DNA of 64,000 nucleotides, from positions 2,751,501 through 2,815,500 of the forward strand of contig NZ_CP066786.1 in NCBI RefSeq assembly GCF_016598595.1, read 5' to 3'. Both the position numbers and the translations under genes were made by a program. Below, piece by piece: positions 27,767-36,311 of the stretch. The notes beneath the pieces are model-generated. The model saw only the letters and a list, made by a program, of their open reading frames with translations, was not told where the DNA came from and ran no database searches. Every line of letters begins with the position of its first letter. Within the stretch, counting starts at the first letter, position 1. Source of the DNA: Martelella lutilitoris (GTDB lineage Bacteria; Pseudomonadota; Alphaproteobacteria; Rhizobiales; Rhizobiaceae).

Positions 27767-28341
27767 CGTGCCAGCCCCCCGAGAAGACGCGATGCAAGGC
27801 TCTGATCGACAGCAGATGCGGTGCCATCACCGGATTGAACCGTTCCGGCAGCGCGATCGGTGATTGCCGGCGTGGTCGAAGATGCGCTGTTATTCGCCGT
27901 GGGCCGCGCCGCGTTCGTGCTTTTCTTGCCGCCCGCCGCGCCGGCCTTGCTGTTCTCCCCGGTCGGATCGGCGGCATAGGCCGTATCCACGATGATGATC
28001 TCTTTCAGTTCGACGCGCCCGCGAAGCACAAACCCGAACGTCGCATCGCGATCGACCATGATGTCGCTGATCAGCATGTCGTTGTAGACCCGGAGCCCGG
28101 TCACCAGCGTGAAAGGCTCGCGTCGCTCCTGAAACTCTACAAGGGCGTTGTAGGTTGCGGTCGCCGCTGCCCCGGCGATGTCCAGCGTCACGACTTTTGG
28201 CAACACCGCCGCATGATCCGTGATCTTCGCCCCGGTCTCGACAGGGATTTCCGTGATCCCGAGCCGCGTGTTGTGCTTCTCGCTGACAAAAACGCTGATC
28301 GGAACCGGGCCGATGAGATTGGAAAAGGCGATGACCGTCAT
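27763..28341 (-). CDS. Dit-like baseplate protein
   Basis: The 192-residue protein has an N-terminal beta-rich domain (PISVFVSEKHNTRLGITEIPVETGAKITDHAAVLPKVVTLDI) similar to the Dit-like N-terminal domain of phages with this layout. A low-complexity Ser/Thr/Ala tail follows. It lies directly after the tape measure gene and should form the ring joining tail tube and hub. Confidence 0.72.
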   Translation of the reverse strand: MTVIAFSNLIGPVPISVFVSEKHNTRLGITEIPVETGAKITDHAAVLPKVVTLDIAGAAATATYNALVEFQERREPFTLVTGLRVYNDMLISDIMVDRDATFGFVLRGRVELKEIIIVDTAYAADPTGENSKAGAAGGKKSTNAARPTANNSASSTTPAITDRAAGTVQSGDGTASAVDQSLASRLLGGLAR

Positions 28342-30158
28342 CAGAAACCGCCTCCTCCGTTCATCCTGGCCGGGTCAAGGCTTCGCGTCACCGCGTTGCC
28401 CGTGGCCGTGGCTGCCGCCGCCGGCGCCTGTGTCGGTTGCGTCACGTTCTGGTTGATCGTGACATTGTTGGTCTGGTTCGAGGTTCGGTTGTCGTTAACC
28501 GTGCTGCCGAGCTTTCCTGGCATGCCGCCCATCATTGCGCCGATGTTGCCAGCGGCATTGTTCAGACCATTGTCATTTCCGGATGTCGGCATTCCCGCAC
28601 CAAAGCCAGGAGCGATTTCCGCAAGCCATCCAGGGATGAGACCGGCAAACCAGTCCTTGATCGAACCGGCAATCGACTTCAGGCCGTTCCATATACGGGT
28701 CATCGCGTCCGCTCCGGCCTCATAGAAGCTCATTCCAGCCCATTCTTCGGCGAACAGGTTCCAGAGCATGCTTGCCAACGGGAATGACGCATTCGTGATG
28801 AACTCGCCCCAATTGATGTTGGTCCACGCCTCCTTGAACTCATCCCAGAAGAGATAGACGATACCAGCCGCCGCACCGCCGATCAGGATTGCCCATCCGA
28901 CAGGGTTTGACAGAAGGCCAAAGGCGGTAGCAAGCGCAGTTCCGATCGCAGGCGCAAGCGCGACAATACCGGCAACGATGATGCGGCCAAAAGCCTTGAT
29001 GAATGTTCCGGGCCGCAAGATGAAAGCCGCGGTCAGAGCCGTAGCTACAGCCGCGCCAAGCCCGCCAAGAGCCTCAGCAACATCATCCGAGACGCCGGTC
29101 AACTCCTGGATCTTATCGATGAACGTCCCGATAACGCTCTCGCCGTCGCGCATGTATGTCAGAAAGTCATCGACTGCAGCGGCGGCAAGTGCGATCGCCG
29201 ACCAAACCGGGAAAAGGAAAATCGCAAGCCCGGCAAGCGCCGCCTTGAACACATTCCACGCCGCGCGGTTCTCATCGATCAGTTCGCGGATCGTGTTGAA
29301 GTTCAGCCGAATGCGATTGACGATTTCGGTCACGGCATCGACGCCGGTGACGAGCGCATCCGAAATGCTTTGCGCCCACTGGTCAAGCTTCCCTTCACGA
29401 TCAAGCTGCCCGATATAGTCAAGCAACCCGCCGAGACGTTCCTTCATGCTGTCGAAAAAGCCACTTTCACCGACGCGCTTCTGGAAGATGGTCCACTGAT
29501 CGAGCATGTTCGACCACATGCCATTCCAGGTCTTGGACTGTCGCTCCATCGCGCCGGCAAAGCGCTGGTCCATGATCTCGGTCAGCGCCTTGGTGATTTC
29601 GGTCCCGTTCTTCTTGACGGTGCGGGTCAGCGTCTCGCCGTTCTGCTGCCAGGAATAGGTGATCTGGTCCCCGGCGACACTGGCGCGAATGCCGAATTCC
29701 TTCAAGCGCTCATTCTCACCTTGGGCCGCATCTGCAATGGCTTCAACACCCTGCATGATGTCCTTGCCCATGGCGGCGGCGGCATCACCAATGCTGCGCA
29801 ACGTGCCGTCCATCGGATCGAGGCCATAGGCCCGGAGCCGGACGAACGACATGGAAACCTGATCAAGCTCATAAGGCGTGGTCGCGGCGAACTGCGTCAC
29901 CCAATCCATCGCGGCCCGCGCTTTTTCCGTAGAGCCTTCGATGGTCTCAAGTGTCGCCGTCATCTGCTCGAATGACGCATTGGTCGTGATGACCGACTTG
30001 CCGAACATGGCGAACGCGCCGGCTGCAGCGGCCGCAATGGCAGCGGCAAGAGCCGTGACACGCCTCAAGCTAGTCTCTAGACCTTGGTTGAACCGCTTCA
30101 GGTTTTCCTCGCCCTCGATGTCATAGCCGAGGATTGCGATAAGCTCGTCAATGACCAT
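28341..30158 (-). CDS. Tail tape measure protein
   Basis: The 605-residue protein carries the tape measure motif (YELDQVSMSFVRLRAYGLDPMDGTLRSIGDAAAAMGKDIMQGVEAIADAAQGENERLKEFGIRA, residues 95-158). Several hydrophobic helices (around 310-450) and a Gln/Asn/Thr-rich C-terminus follow. It sets tail length, and the small size predicts a short contractile tail. Its start ATG lies 57 nt from the divergent moron-like gene. Confidence 0.92.
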   Translation of the reverse strand: MVIDELIAILGYDIEGEENLKRFNQGLETSLRRVTALAAAIAAAAAGAFAMFGKSVITTNASFEQMTATLETIEGSTEKARAAMDWVTQFAATTPYELDQVSMSFVRLRAYGLDPMDGTLRSIGDAAAAMGKDIMQGVEAIADAAQGENERLKEFGIRASVAGDQITYSWQQNGETLTRTVKKNGTEITKALTEIMDQRFAGAMERQSKTWNGMWSNMLDQWTIFQKRVGESGFFDSMKERLGGLLDYIGQLDREGKLDQWAQSISDALVTGVDAVTEIVNRIRLNFNTIRELIDENRAAWNVFKAALAGLAIFLFPVWSAIALAAAAVDDFLTYMRDGESVIGTFIDKIQELTGVSDDVAEALGGLGAAVATALTAAFILRPGTFIKAFGRIIVAGIVALAPAIGTALATAFGLLSNPVGWAILIGGAAAGIVYLFWDEFKEAWTNINWGEFITNASFPLASMLWNLFAEEWAGMSFYEAGADAMTRIWNGLKSIAGSIKDWFAGLIPGWLAEIAPGFGAGMPTSGNDNGLNNAAGNIGAMMGGMPGKLGSTVNDNRTSNQTNNVTINQNVTQPTQAPAAAATATGNAVTRSLDPARMNGGGGF

Positions 30159-30215
30159 GGGTTGAAAATTCCTCTCGGGCGGGCCACATTTTCGTCATAG
30201 ATGCGGAGGCACCAC

Positions 30216-30536
30216 ATGAAACGAACGATTGCGGCGATTTATTTTGTACTGATCGGCGGTTCGGCGCTCGCCGGAAGCCCGCAAGATGCAATGAAGGCCA
30301 GAGAGCTCGGCCAGATCATCGGAACGGCTGAAATTTGCGGCTATGACATCGACAGCGCCAAGGTCGGCGAATATGTCGCCGGATTTCTTTCCGGTTCGGA
30401 TGAGACGACGCGAACATTTTTCCAGAACGGAAGCGGAGCCCATAAAATAAGGCTCCAAGCGATGAGCGAAACGGAGCGATCCGTGACATGCGCATCGCAG
30501 AAAGCTATGGCAGAGAAGTACGGCCTCACGCCTTAG
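30216..30536 (+). CDS. Secreted moron-like protein inside the tail operon
   Basis: This 106-residue gene runs against the late operon, between the tape measure and tail chaperone genes. The ATG at 30216 has a GGAGG ribosome binding site seven bases before it. MKRTIAAIYFVLIGGSALAG is a clear Sec signal peptide. Two Cys (ICGYD and VTCAS) could form a disulfide in the periplasm. Own-promoter transcription from the prophage is suggested by TTGAAA (30162) and a weak -10 17 bases on. The 3' end overlaps the chaperone extension by 11 bases. Function unknown. Confidence 0.75.
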   Translation: MKRTIAAIYFVLIGGSALAGSPQDAMKARELGQIIGTAEICGYDIDSAKVGEYVAGFLSGSDETTRTFFQNGSGAHKIRLQAMSETERSVTCASQKAMAEKYGLTP

Positions 30537-31151
30537 CGTTCTGTTCCGCCTTCTCCTGCATCGCACCTTTCAGATCCAGCATTTCATGCGCGTCCATGAC
30601 ATCCGCGAGGGTCACCCACTCGCGAAGGTCTTTCATTGTGTAGATCGGCGGTTCGGCGAGCATTGGCCGCACAAGCCATAGGTTCAGGTTCGGGGCGATC
30701 CGCTCGATCTGCTTTTGTGTCAGCCCTTGCCCGTCGTCTTTCGGAGACCATTCGCCAGGGCGTCGCCGAAAAAATCCTGAAACTGCGTCTGAAGCACGAA
30801 GAACATGACCGGGAAGACGGACTTCATGTCGCCATGGAAGTCGCCGTCGAGGTCTACCGGCTCATAATCGCCGGACGGGCGCTGAAGCTTGGCGATCTCC
30901 ACGATGTCTTTCACCAGATCGGCATATTCCTCCGGCGTCAGGGCTTCGAAGATGCCGACAAGCGCGGCGATGGTTTCCGTGTCCGCCGCTGCCTTCTGTG
31001 TGTCGTTTCCATTGCGCGCCGCGAGGATGGCCGGCAATTTACCGGCGACCGGCCCGAGAGCGCGGGCAAGACGCCCCTGAAGCACGAGAGCCTTGGTTGC
31101 CAGAAGCGGCTCACACTTGAACGTGCGACCGCCTATTTTTTTTTCCGCCAT
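30526..31151 (-). CDS. Tail assembly chaperone GT fusion made by -1 frameshift
   Basis: Translation begins as the 143-residue chaperone at 31151. At the slippery heptamer 30774-30768, after codon 128, a -1 shift opens a second frame of 80 codons down to 30526. It reads RRRPGEWSPKDDGQGLTQKQ, then a helical stretch with LWLVRPMLAEPPIYTMKDLREW, ending QNAKA. The 208-residue product corresponds to gpGT of lambda-like systems, where the T part recruits tail tube and tape measure. The second frame has no good start of its own. Confidence 0.8.
30720..31151 (-). CDS. Tail assembly chaperone (gpG-like), unshifted product
   Basis: The 143-residue protein opens MAEKKIGGRTFKCEPLLATKALVLQGRL, contains FEALTPEEYADLVKDIVEIAKL and ends soon after the slippery site. 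Position between tube and tape measure genes and the frameshift extension identify it as the tail assembly chaperone that coats the tape measure. It is absent from mature virions in known systems. Confidence 0.82.
   Translation of the reverse strand: MAEKKIGGRTFKCEPLLATKALVLQGRLARALGPVAGKLPAILAARNGNDTQKAAADTETIAALVGIFEALTPEEYADLVKDIVEIAKLQRPSGDYEPVDLDGDFHGDMKSVFPVMFFVLQTQFQDFFGDALANGLRKTTGKG
30768..30774 (-). promoter_or_regulatory. -1 ribosomal frameshift heptamer T TTT TTC
   Basis: On the minus strand the codons are GAT TTT TTC, so the heptamer fits X XXY YYZ exactly in frame. The -1 frame then stays open for 80 codons and encodes a plausible chaperone extension. Confidence 0.8.
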
Positions 31152-31164
31152 GTGTCAGCGCTCC

Positions 31165-31599
31165 TTATGCGTTCGGGACGGCATCAACGATTTCGCCGGT
31201 GACAAGCACCCATTCGCGAACCGTGGCGTTGGTCCCGTTGTTCTTGGTCGGCGCGGACTGGATGAAGCACCGGTCGGCCGATCCGCCTTCGCCCGACGAG
31301 GTATCGAACACGGTCGCCGGGAAGCCGGAGAACGCGCCGCCGAGCGCCTTCTGTCGCGCAAGCTTTTGCGTCAACAGCCGATGCGTGGGGCTCTTGTGCT
31401 GCAGCCGGATCGTGATCGTCGCGCCGCCGTTGGCCGACACGGAAAAGATCGAAGAACCGTCGGCCCCGACAAGCATCGTGCCCTTGTCGGTCATCGGAGC
31501 GATCGAGATTGCATCGTCGCCATCCCACAGACCGGTGACCTGCTGGCCATCGATCGTGCTGGAGACGTTGACCATGCCATATGCGGATGAAAGTGCCAT
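31165..31599 (-). CDS. Tail tube protein, DUF3277-like
   Basis: The 144-residue beta-rich protein (STIDGQQVTGLWDGDDAISIAPMTDKGTMLVGADGSS, then ANGGATITIRLQHKSPTHRLLTQK) matches the DUF3277 family. This family forms the inner tube of contractile tails of this type. It is placed between sheath and chaperone genes, the standard order. Confidence 0.85.
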   Translation of the reverse strand: MALSSAYGMVNVSSTIDGQQVTGLWDGDDAISIAPMTDKGTMLVGADGSSIFSVSANGGATITIRLQHKSPTHRLLTQKLARQKALGGAFSGFPATVFDTSSGEGGSADRCFIQSAPTKNNGTNATVREWVLVTGEIVDAVPNA

Positions 31600-31612
31600 C
31601 TGTCAGGCCTCC

Positions 31613-32755
31613 TTAGTAATTGAGCTCGTAGGTGACGGTCGCGTAATGGACCGCGCCGGCATATCGGAAAACAACGGTGATCGCCGGGGCGATGCGCGCG
31701 TTGCGCTGGCTGGCCGGCACATCGAAGACCGAGGGAACGGTGATCGTGTAAGCCGCCTCATAGTCGCCTGTCGTGTTGATATCGAGCGGGACGATCCCGG
31801 CGCGCACTGCCGCCTGCATGATCTCACGCGGGCCGCTGGCAAGGATCTGCATGCCGACATCGGAGAATGGGACGCGGGCGTTATTGAGGAAGATCGAAAG
31901 CATCTTCTCTTCCGTGCGCGCCACGATCCAGTCGGAGGCGTGGATTTCGTCGATGAACGTGTTCTGCGTCAGCGTCGAACCTTCAACGAGGAAATTCTGG
32001 TCGCCGATATCGATGTAGGTGTTCGCGCAATGGCCCGCCGTCTCGCTCTGACCCGTGCCAGGCACAAAGCCGGTGATTGCCGTGATCGCGGCGCTGCCAA
32101 GGTTGACGTTCTGGACGCCGGCCATGCCCTTGAACTTGAGGGTATAGGCCGAGTTGGCATCATCGAAAACGCGGGTCGAGCAATAGGCAGCGGCGCAGAT
32201 AGCGAGCCACTCGGCCGCATCGGTGTGATAGAAGACCGAGGTCCGGATCACGGTGCCCTTGTTCCGAGCCGCGACGTTGGTCGTATCGGCGGCGCTTTCC
32301 ATGTTGTCATCGTTGCTGTCGATGAAGGCCTGCTTCATCTTGGCTTCGTTCCACGAAATCAGGCCGTCAAGCGGAGCCTCGTCGCGCAACACGCTGTCGA
32401 TGGTCAGGAAATACCAGTCGCCATCGAACGCTTCGATCGCGTCGAGCTCGTCCTGAACGTCGCTTTCCGTCGATGTGCCGCTGGTGTAGCTGATATAGCC
32501 CGCCTTGATTGAGGTCGGGCGCGGGTTCTGCGAGAACGCTGCAAGCGCAGCCTTGTAGAAATCATCGGTCGCGGCCCAATCGACGGCGACTTCCTCGATC
32601 GAGGCGTAAAGCTTCGTCCGCGTCGTGGCGTCGACAATGCCAGCCTTCGCCACGGTCGAGAGGAAAAGAATGGTCCCGAAGCCACGACGGGTCGGGAAGT
32701 TGTTCACGCGGTCTACACTCACGTTCACAACCATTGAATAGGGCAGTTTCGCCAT
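31613..32755 (-). CDS. Tail sheath protein, DUF3383-like
   Basis: From the ATG at 32755 (AGGAG nine bases upstream) the protein has 380 residues. The order VNVSVDRVNNFPTRRGFGTILFLS, VAVDWAATDDFYKAALAAFSQNPRPTSIKAGY and QNFLVEGSTLTQNTFIDEIHASDWIVARTEEKM is the DUF3383 sheath signature. It contracts around the tube during injection and shows the phage is a myovirus. Confidence 0.9.
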   Translation of the reverse strand: MAKLPYSMVVNVSVDRVNNFPTRRGFGTILFLSTVAKAGIVDATTRTKLYASIEEVAVDWAATDDFYKAALAAFSQNPRPTSIKAGYISYTSGTSTESDVQDELDAIEAFDGDWYFLTIDSVLRDEAPLDGLISWNEAKMKQAFIDSNDDNMESAADTTNVAARNKGTVIRTSVFYHTDAAEWLAICAAAYCSTRVFDDANSAYTLKFKGMAGVQNVNLGSAAITAITGFVPGTGQSETAGHCANTYIDIGDQNFLVEGSTLTQNTFIDEIHASDWIVARTEEKMLSIFLNNARVPFSDVGMQILASGPREIMQAAVRAGIVPLDINTTGDYEAAYTITVPSVFDVPASQRNARIAPAITVVFRYAGAVHYATVTYELNY

Positions 32756-32801
32756 ATTCTTTGCTCCTGTCATTTTAAGGAAATGGACCCGTCAGGCCCG
32801 G

Positions 32802-33314
32802 TTAAACCCCGTGATTTTCGGGGAATTCTGCACTGTATTGGTCGATAGTATCGATCACGAAGCCGTCACGGACATAGCCGCGAATGAAAAGGTCCATCTG
32901 AGCGCGCGGCTCCCACTTGCTTTCGACCACCTCGGGCAAGTGCCGGATCTGAGACACGTCGAACATGGTCAGGGCCGGAAAGTGCGGCTCCCATGTCTGC
33001 GACAGTTGCAGCGCGGCGCGAACCGGGCGCAAGATGCCTGTCGGATAGTCTCCATAGGCATGCACCGAGAAGCGCCATTCCGTTTCGATTACTGGCGCGG
33101 CACTGATTTCATTTTCCCCTTCAGGGTTCGGGACGCCGGTATCGGTGTATTCCGTGTCTGCCGGGTTCTCACGAACCTCTGCCGTGCCAGTCAAGTTGAC
33201 CATGCAGTAGGGTGGCGTCGGGCGCGGGCCTGCCTGATAGGCCTTGATCGTGGTTAGGCCCGTGATCGAGTTCACGAACCGGACGGCGGCGGAAAAGACT
33301 TCCTCATCGGTCAT
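32802..33314 (-). CDS. Neck/tail terminator protein
   Basis: The 170-residue protein (GLTTIKAYQAGPRPTPPYCMVNLTG, IETEWRFSVHAYGDYPTGILRPVRAALQ, AQMDLFIRGYVRDGFVIDTID) fits the phage neck terminator family next to DUF3383 sheath genes. It should cap the tail and join it to the head. The start overlaps the previous stop by four bases. Confidence 0.75.
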   Translation of the reverse strand: MTDEEVFSAAVRFVNSITGLTTIKAYQAGPRPTPPYCMVNLTGTAEVRENPADTEYTDTGVPNPEGENEISAAPVIETEWRFSVHAYGDYPTGILRPVRAALQLSQTWEPHFPALTMFDVSQIRHLPEVVESKWEPRAQMDLFIRGYVRDGFVIDTIDQYSAEFPENHGV

Positions 33315-33646
33315 GTCGTCTTCCCCATCGCCGCGCGGTAGAACTCGCCATCCCTGTCACGGGGCCACACGAACAGCACGCGATATGTCACGCCCGCATC
33401 CGTGATTTCGTCATCAACCTGGATATCTGAGCGGCTCCAAGCCACGTTACGCGCCTCGGTTCGGATGCCCTCGGGCATGTCCTTCAGTTCGTTTCCGCTG
33501 ATCGGCTGCACAACAGCCCGTATTTCGTCCGAGGATGTCGCTCCAGGCACATAATCGCCATCTGCGTTATATCCACCCGCAGCGACACGAACGCGCGTCA
33601 CGATCCATGCACGGCGGTCAATGCCAAGTCCTGCGAGACGGGTCAT
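33311..33646 (-). CDS. Head-tail connector/neck protein
   Basis: The 111-residue protein has a small beta-barrel character (AVVQPISGNELKDMPEGIRTEARNVAWSRSDIQVDDEITDAGVTYRVLFVWPRD), as in head closure proteins. It overlaps both neighbours by four bases, in the neck gene block. Assignment rests on order and fold appearance. Confidence 0.65.
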   Translation of the reverse strand: MTRLAGLGIDRRAWIVTRVRVAAGGYNADGDYVPGATSSDEIRAVVQPISGNELKDMPEGIRTEARNVAWSRSDIQVDDEITDAGVTYRVLFVWPRDRDGEFYRAAMGKTT

Positions 33647-34074
33647 TCATCAATCTTCCATGTCACAGAGTTGCGCATCTCGCCCGTGTCGATAAGCGGA
33701 TTGCTCGATCCCTTCTGAGTAACCGTTGACGCTGCATTCGGCGGATCACTCAAAGCGGTGATCTCCGCCTTCACATCATCGGCGGCTTTCAGACCAAGTT
33801 TTGCCAGAACAATCGCCAGCGTCGTTTCTCCGCGAAGGATTTTCTCCGCGACCATGCGCATTGCGTTTCGATAGGCCGCTGTGTTGTTCCGCATCGCGTT
33901 CGTGAGGAACGGTCTTTCCGGTATCGTCTCGGTCCCGAAATGGTTCCACAGGGCCTTGTCGATGTTGTCGCTGTCCGCCTCGCCCGCGACAAGCCCGACC
34001 TTGACTTTCGTGTCGCCAAGGATCGGATGCAGCTTGCGGTGCGTCTTGCGCCTCACGCGAGCCCTGAGCGCCAT
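33643..34074 (-). CDS. Neck protein, HK97 gp10-like position
   Basis: The 143-residue basic protein includes KVKVGLVAGEADSDNIDKALWNHFGTETIPERPFLTNAMRNN. The N-x-FGT-x-x-IPERPF element is widespread in phage minor tail/neck proteins. Its C-terminus (SNPLIDTGEMRNSVTWKID) is also conserved in this class. It probably links head completion and tail terminator. Confidence 0.75.
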   Translation of the reverse strand: MALRARVRRKTHRKLHPILGDTKVKVGLVAGEADSDNIDKALWNHFGTETIPERPFLTNAMRNNTAAYRNAMRMVAEKILRGETTLAIVLAKLGLKAADDVKAEITALSDPPNAASTVTQKGSSNPLIDTGEMRNSVTWKIDE

Positions 34075-34463
34075 TACACGGCCAGGATCGCGGGGAAGTT
34101 CCGGCGCATCAGGCTCAAGAACTCGCGCCCGTAAGCCGTGCTGCCATAGATGCTGTTCAGATCGCCCGAGGCCGATGCGGTGGCGACATTGAATTCCGTC
34201 TCCGCGTCCCCGACCTTGTCGCGCTTGATCTGACCCGTGCCAGCCGCACCAACACCGCTTGCCGTGCGGCCCGGCTCGCCTTCCATGGTCAGGGTATGCG
34301 CCACCCGAAGCATTTGCGCCCGGCGCCGATCGCGCTCCAACCAGCTTTCACCGACTTCTACCACCGCATCCGCGATGATCAGATTGATCAGCGTGTCCGA
34401 CACATCGGCAAATTCGGGATACCGCGCCTTGATGTCCGCTGCGGTCGGTTCGACATAGGCCAT
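34074..34463 (-). CDS. Head-tail adaptor, DUF4054-like
   Basis: The 129-residue protein matches DUF4054: TAADIKARYPEFADVSDTLINLIIADAVVEVGESW at the start, and a Ser/Ala region before STAYGREFLSLMRRN at the end. Proteins of this family bind under the portal as connector rings. Confidence 0.82.
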   Translation of the reverse strand: MAYVEPTAADIKARYPEFADVSDTLINLIIADAVVEVGESWLERDRRRAQMLRVAHTLTMEGEPGRTASGVGAAGTGQIKRDKVGDAETEFNVATASASGDLNSIYGSTAYGREFLSLMRRNFPAILAV

Positions 34464-34513
34464 AGGCGCGCTCCATAGGTGAAGCCCGGCCAGTCACCCG
34501 GCCGGGCCATTGA

Positions 34514-34879
34514 TCATTCCGTCGGCTTGTGAAGATCGACAAACGCTGCCTTGTCTTCGTCCGACATGTCGTCGAAGCCTTCGACATCGGCCTTGCGCAG
34601 GCTCTTGGTGACGATCTCGCCGTTATGGGCGATCGCGTACCAGCCGGAAGACGGAGAGACGACGGCATAACCTTCGGTCGGGATTTCGACCTTGGCCCCA
34701 TCGTCGGCCTCTTCTTCCTCGCCCTGAACCTCGATCACCTTGGCGTCAAGCCACTGCTTCACGACGTTGTGGTTCTTGATCTTGCTCCAGTTCTCGACAT
34801 TGGCCGCGACACCGGGGCGAAGAACGACGCCGCCCGGAAGACCGAGCGGGCCGTGATAGTTCGAAACGATGTTGGCCAT
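34514..34879 (-). CDS. Hypothetical head-region protein
   Basis: The 121-residue acidic protein lies between the capsid and adaptor genes. It starts MANIVSNYHGPLGLPGGVVLRPG and has a charged linker (EGEEEEADDGAKVE) before a second small domain ending EDKAAFVDLHKPTE. Virion component or assembly factor; no family recognised beyond its position. Confidence 0.65.
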   Translation of the reverse strand: MANIVSNYHGPLGLPGGVVLRPGVAANVENWSKIKNHNVVKQWLDAKVIEVQGEEEEADDGAKVEIPTEGYAVVSPSSGWYAIAHNGEIVTKSLRKADVEGFDDMSDEDKAAFVDLHKPTE

Positions 34880-34881
34880 GA

Positions 34882-35805
34882 TCAGATGCCATCCACATAG
34901 CGAACTTCGGCGGGGCGGCGGATGTCGAGACCGCCCAGGCGGAAGATGCCGGGGACCTCGACATAGAGCGGCGTCTTCTGGAACGCCGGCAGGAACCGAT
35001 GCGGCATCGGGATGTGCATCTTGAGGACCTGCGGATCGCGCCGGTAGGTGATCATGCGAGCCGTCGAACCGGCGCCAGCCGTCGTGAGACCGCGAACCGC
35101 GCGGATCGTGAGGGGCTGGCCGGTCGTGGCGGTGTAGACATTGTTCCGGCGGATGAACTCGAGGACAGTCATCGACGTGTCGGTGAGACGAGTCGAGGCG
35201 ATGTAGTTGAGTTTTTCATTCGGCAGAAGGACAGTGTCAGACATCGACGTATAGTTGGTCGCGGTCTGGACACCGGTAATGCCCTGGTTGAAGTCGCCGA
35301 CGATTTCATCCGGCGTGGCGGTTGCCCATGCACCGGTCGTGGCCGAAACGGCAGTCACAGCGCTGTTGGCAATGAGACCTTCGAAATTCTTGGTCGCATC
35401 GCCCTGCAGTGCAACGCGGTCAACCATCTCCTCGTATGCGCGGCGTGCGGCCATCGCATCGTCATTGGCGAGGTTGATGCCGAGCATTGCGGCCTGGCTG
35501 ATTTCCTCCAGACCATAGCCGTAGCCGATGCCGGCCGTGTAGACATTGGTCTGGAACTTGGCCCGCTCGGTCCCGGCAAGCGGGATGTCGCCGGCATTGC
35601 CGTTGATCCAGTCCGCAGCGCCGTACTTGTCGGAGCTGTAGTAGGTGACGGTCTGAGCCCACGGATTGGCCGAGGTGTCGACCGGGATCAGCTCGGGATA
35701 CTGGATATCGGGATAGACCGTCTCATTGACGGCGCTCTCGATATGCGTGGTCTGCGACAGGACGAAACCGAGCGCGGCCTGTGCGTCAAGCATCTGAAAG
35801 TTCAT
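34882..35805 (-). CDS. Major capsid protein, DUF2184-like
   Basis: The 307-residue protein is of the DUF2184 capsid group. It has YPELIPVDTSANPWAQTVTYYSSDKYGAADWINGNAGDIPLA near the start, the conserved GYGYGLEEISQAAMLG and a C-terminal FQKTPLYVEVPGIFRLGGLDIRRP. It forms the HK97-fold shell. No scaffold part is attached; scaffold and protease functions are probably in the DUF2213-type gene. Confidence 0.88.
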   Translation of the reverse strand: MNFQMLDAQAALGFVLSQTTHIESAVNETVYPDIQYPELIPVDTSANPWAQTVTYYSSDKYGAADWINGNAGDIPLAGTERAKFQTNVYTAGIGYGYGLEEISQAAMLGINLANDDAMAARRAYEEMVDRVALQGDATKNFEGLIANSAVTAVSATTGAWATATPDEIVGDFNQGITGVQTATNYTSMSDTVLLPNEKLNYIASTRLTDTSMTVLEFIRRNNVYTATTGQPLTIRAVRGLTTAGAGSTARMITYRRDPQVLKMHIPMPHRFLPAFQKTPLYVEVPGIFRLGGLDIRRPAEVRYVDGI

Positions 35806-35816
35806 TGTGTTGCTCC

Positions 35817-36308
35817 TTAGGCAGCGCCGGCGACGGCCGGGACGTCGAGGTCAACGCGAAGCTGCGCAAGAGCGCCGTTCGCAGCGGAGGTTTCCCAACG
35901 GGAACCGGCAAGGCGGAGACCGCCGCCCGAGCCGACATCGGCGTTGGAATAGGTGCCGTTGGCGAGATTGAGCCAAACCGCATCACCGGCAGCAACGCCG
36001 CCCGCATCGGTCACGGTCACCCAGATGACGCCCTTGCGCATCAGACGAGCGCTTTCGTACTGAGCGAACTTGTCGGGCGTGGCAGGGTTGACGGAACGCT
36101 CGCGAACGGTGATGCCGACGAGCTCGGTCACGCCGGTCAGCGTGGCGGTGATGCCATTGTCTTCCGACCCCTGGGCGACCGGAAGGCCGAAAGCGATGCC
36201 GGCGGCATCTTCAACGGTTCGGGAGATCAGCGTCGAGGGTTCGGTATTGACGATTGCACCGACGCGGCCCGCATCGATGTTATCGGCATAGTTGGTCTGA
36301 ATAGCCAT
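35817..36308 (-). CDS. Capsid cement/decoration protein
   Basis: The 163-residue protein (NYADNIDAGRVGAIVNTEPSTLISRTVEDAAGIAFGLPVAQGSEDN, later GVIWVTVTDAGGVAAGDAVWLNLANGTYSNADVG) resembles the gp24-type structural cement proteins that stabilise capsids. Its place directly beside the major capsid gene agrees. Confidence 0.75.
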   Translation of the reverse strand: MAIQTNYADNIDAGRVGAIVNTEPSTLISRTVEDAAGIAFGLPVAQGSEDNGITATLTGVTELVGITVRERSVNPATPDKFAQYESARLMRKGVIWVTVTDAGGVAAGDAVWLNLANGTYSNADVGSGGGLRLAGSRWETSAANGALAQLRVDLDVPAVAGAA

Positions 36309-36311
36309 CGA

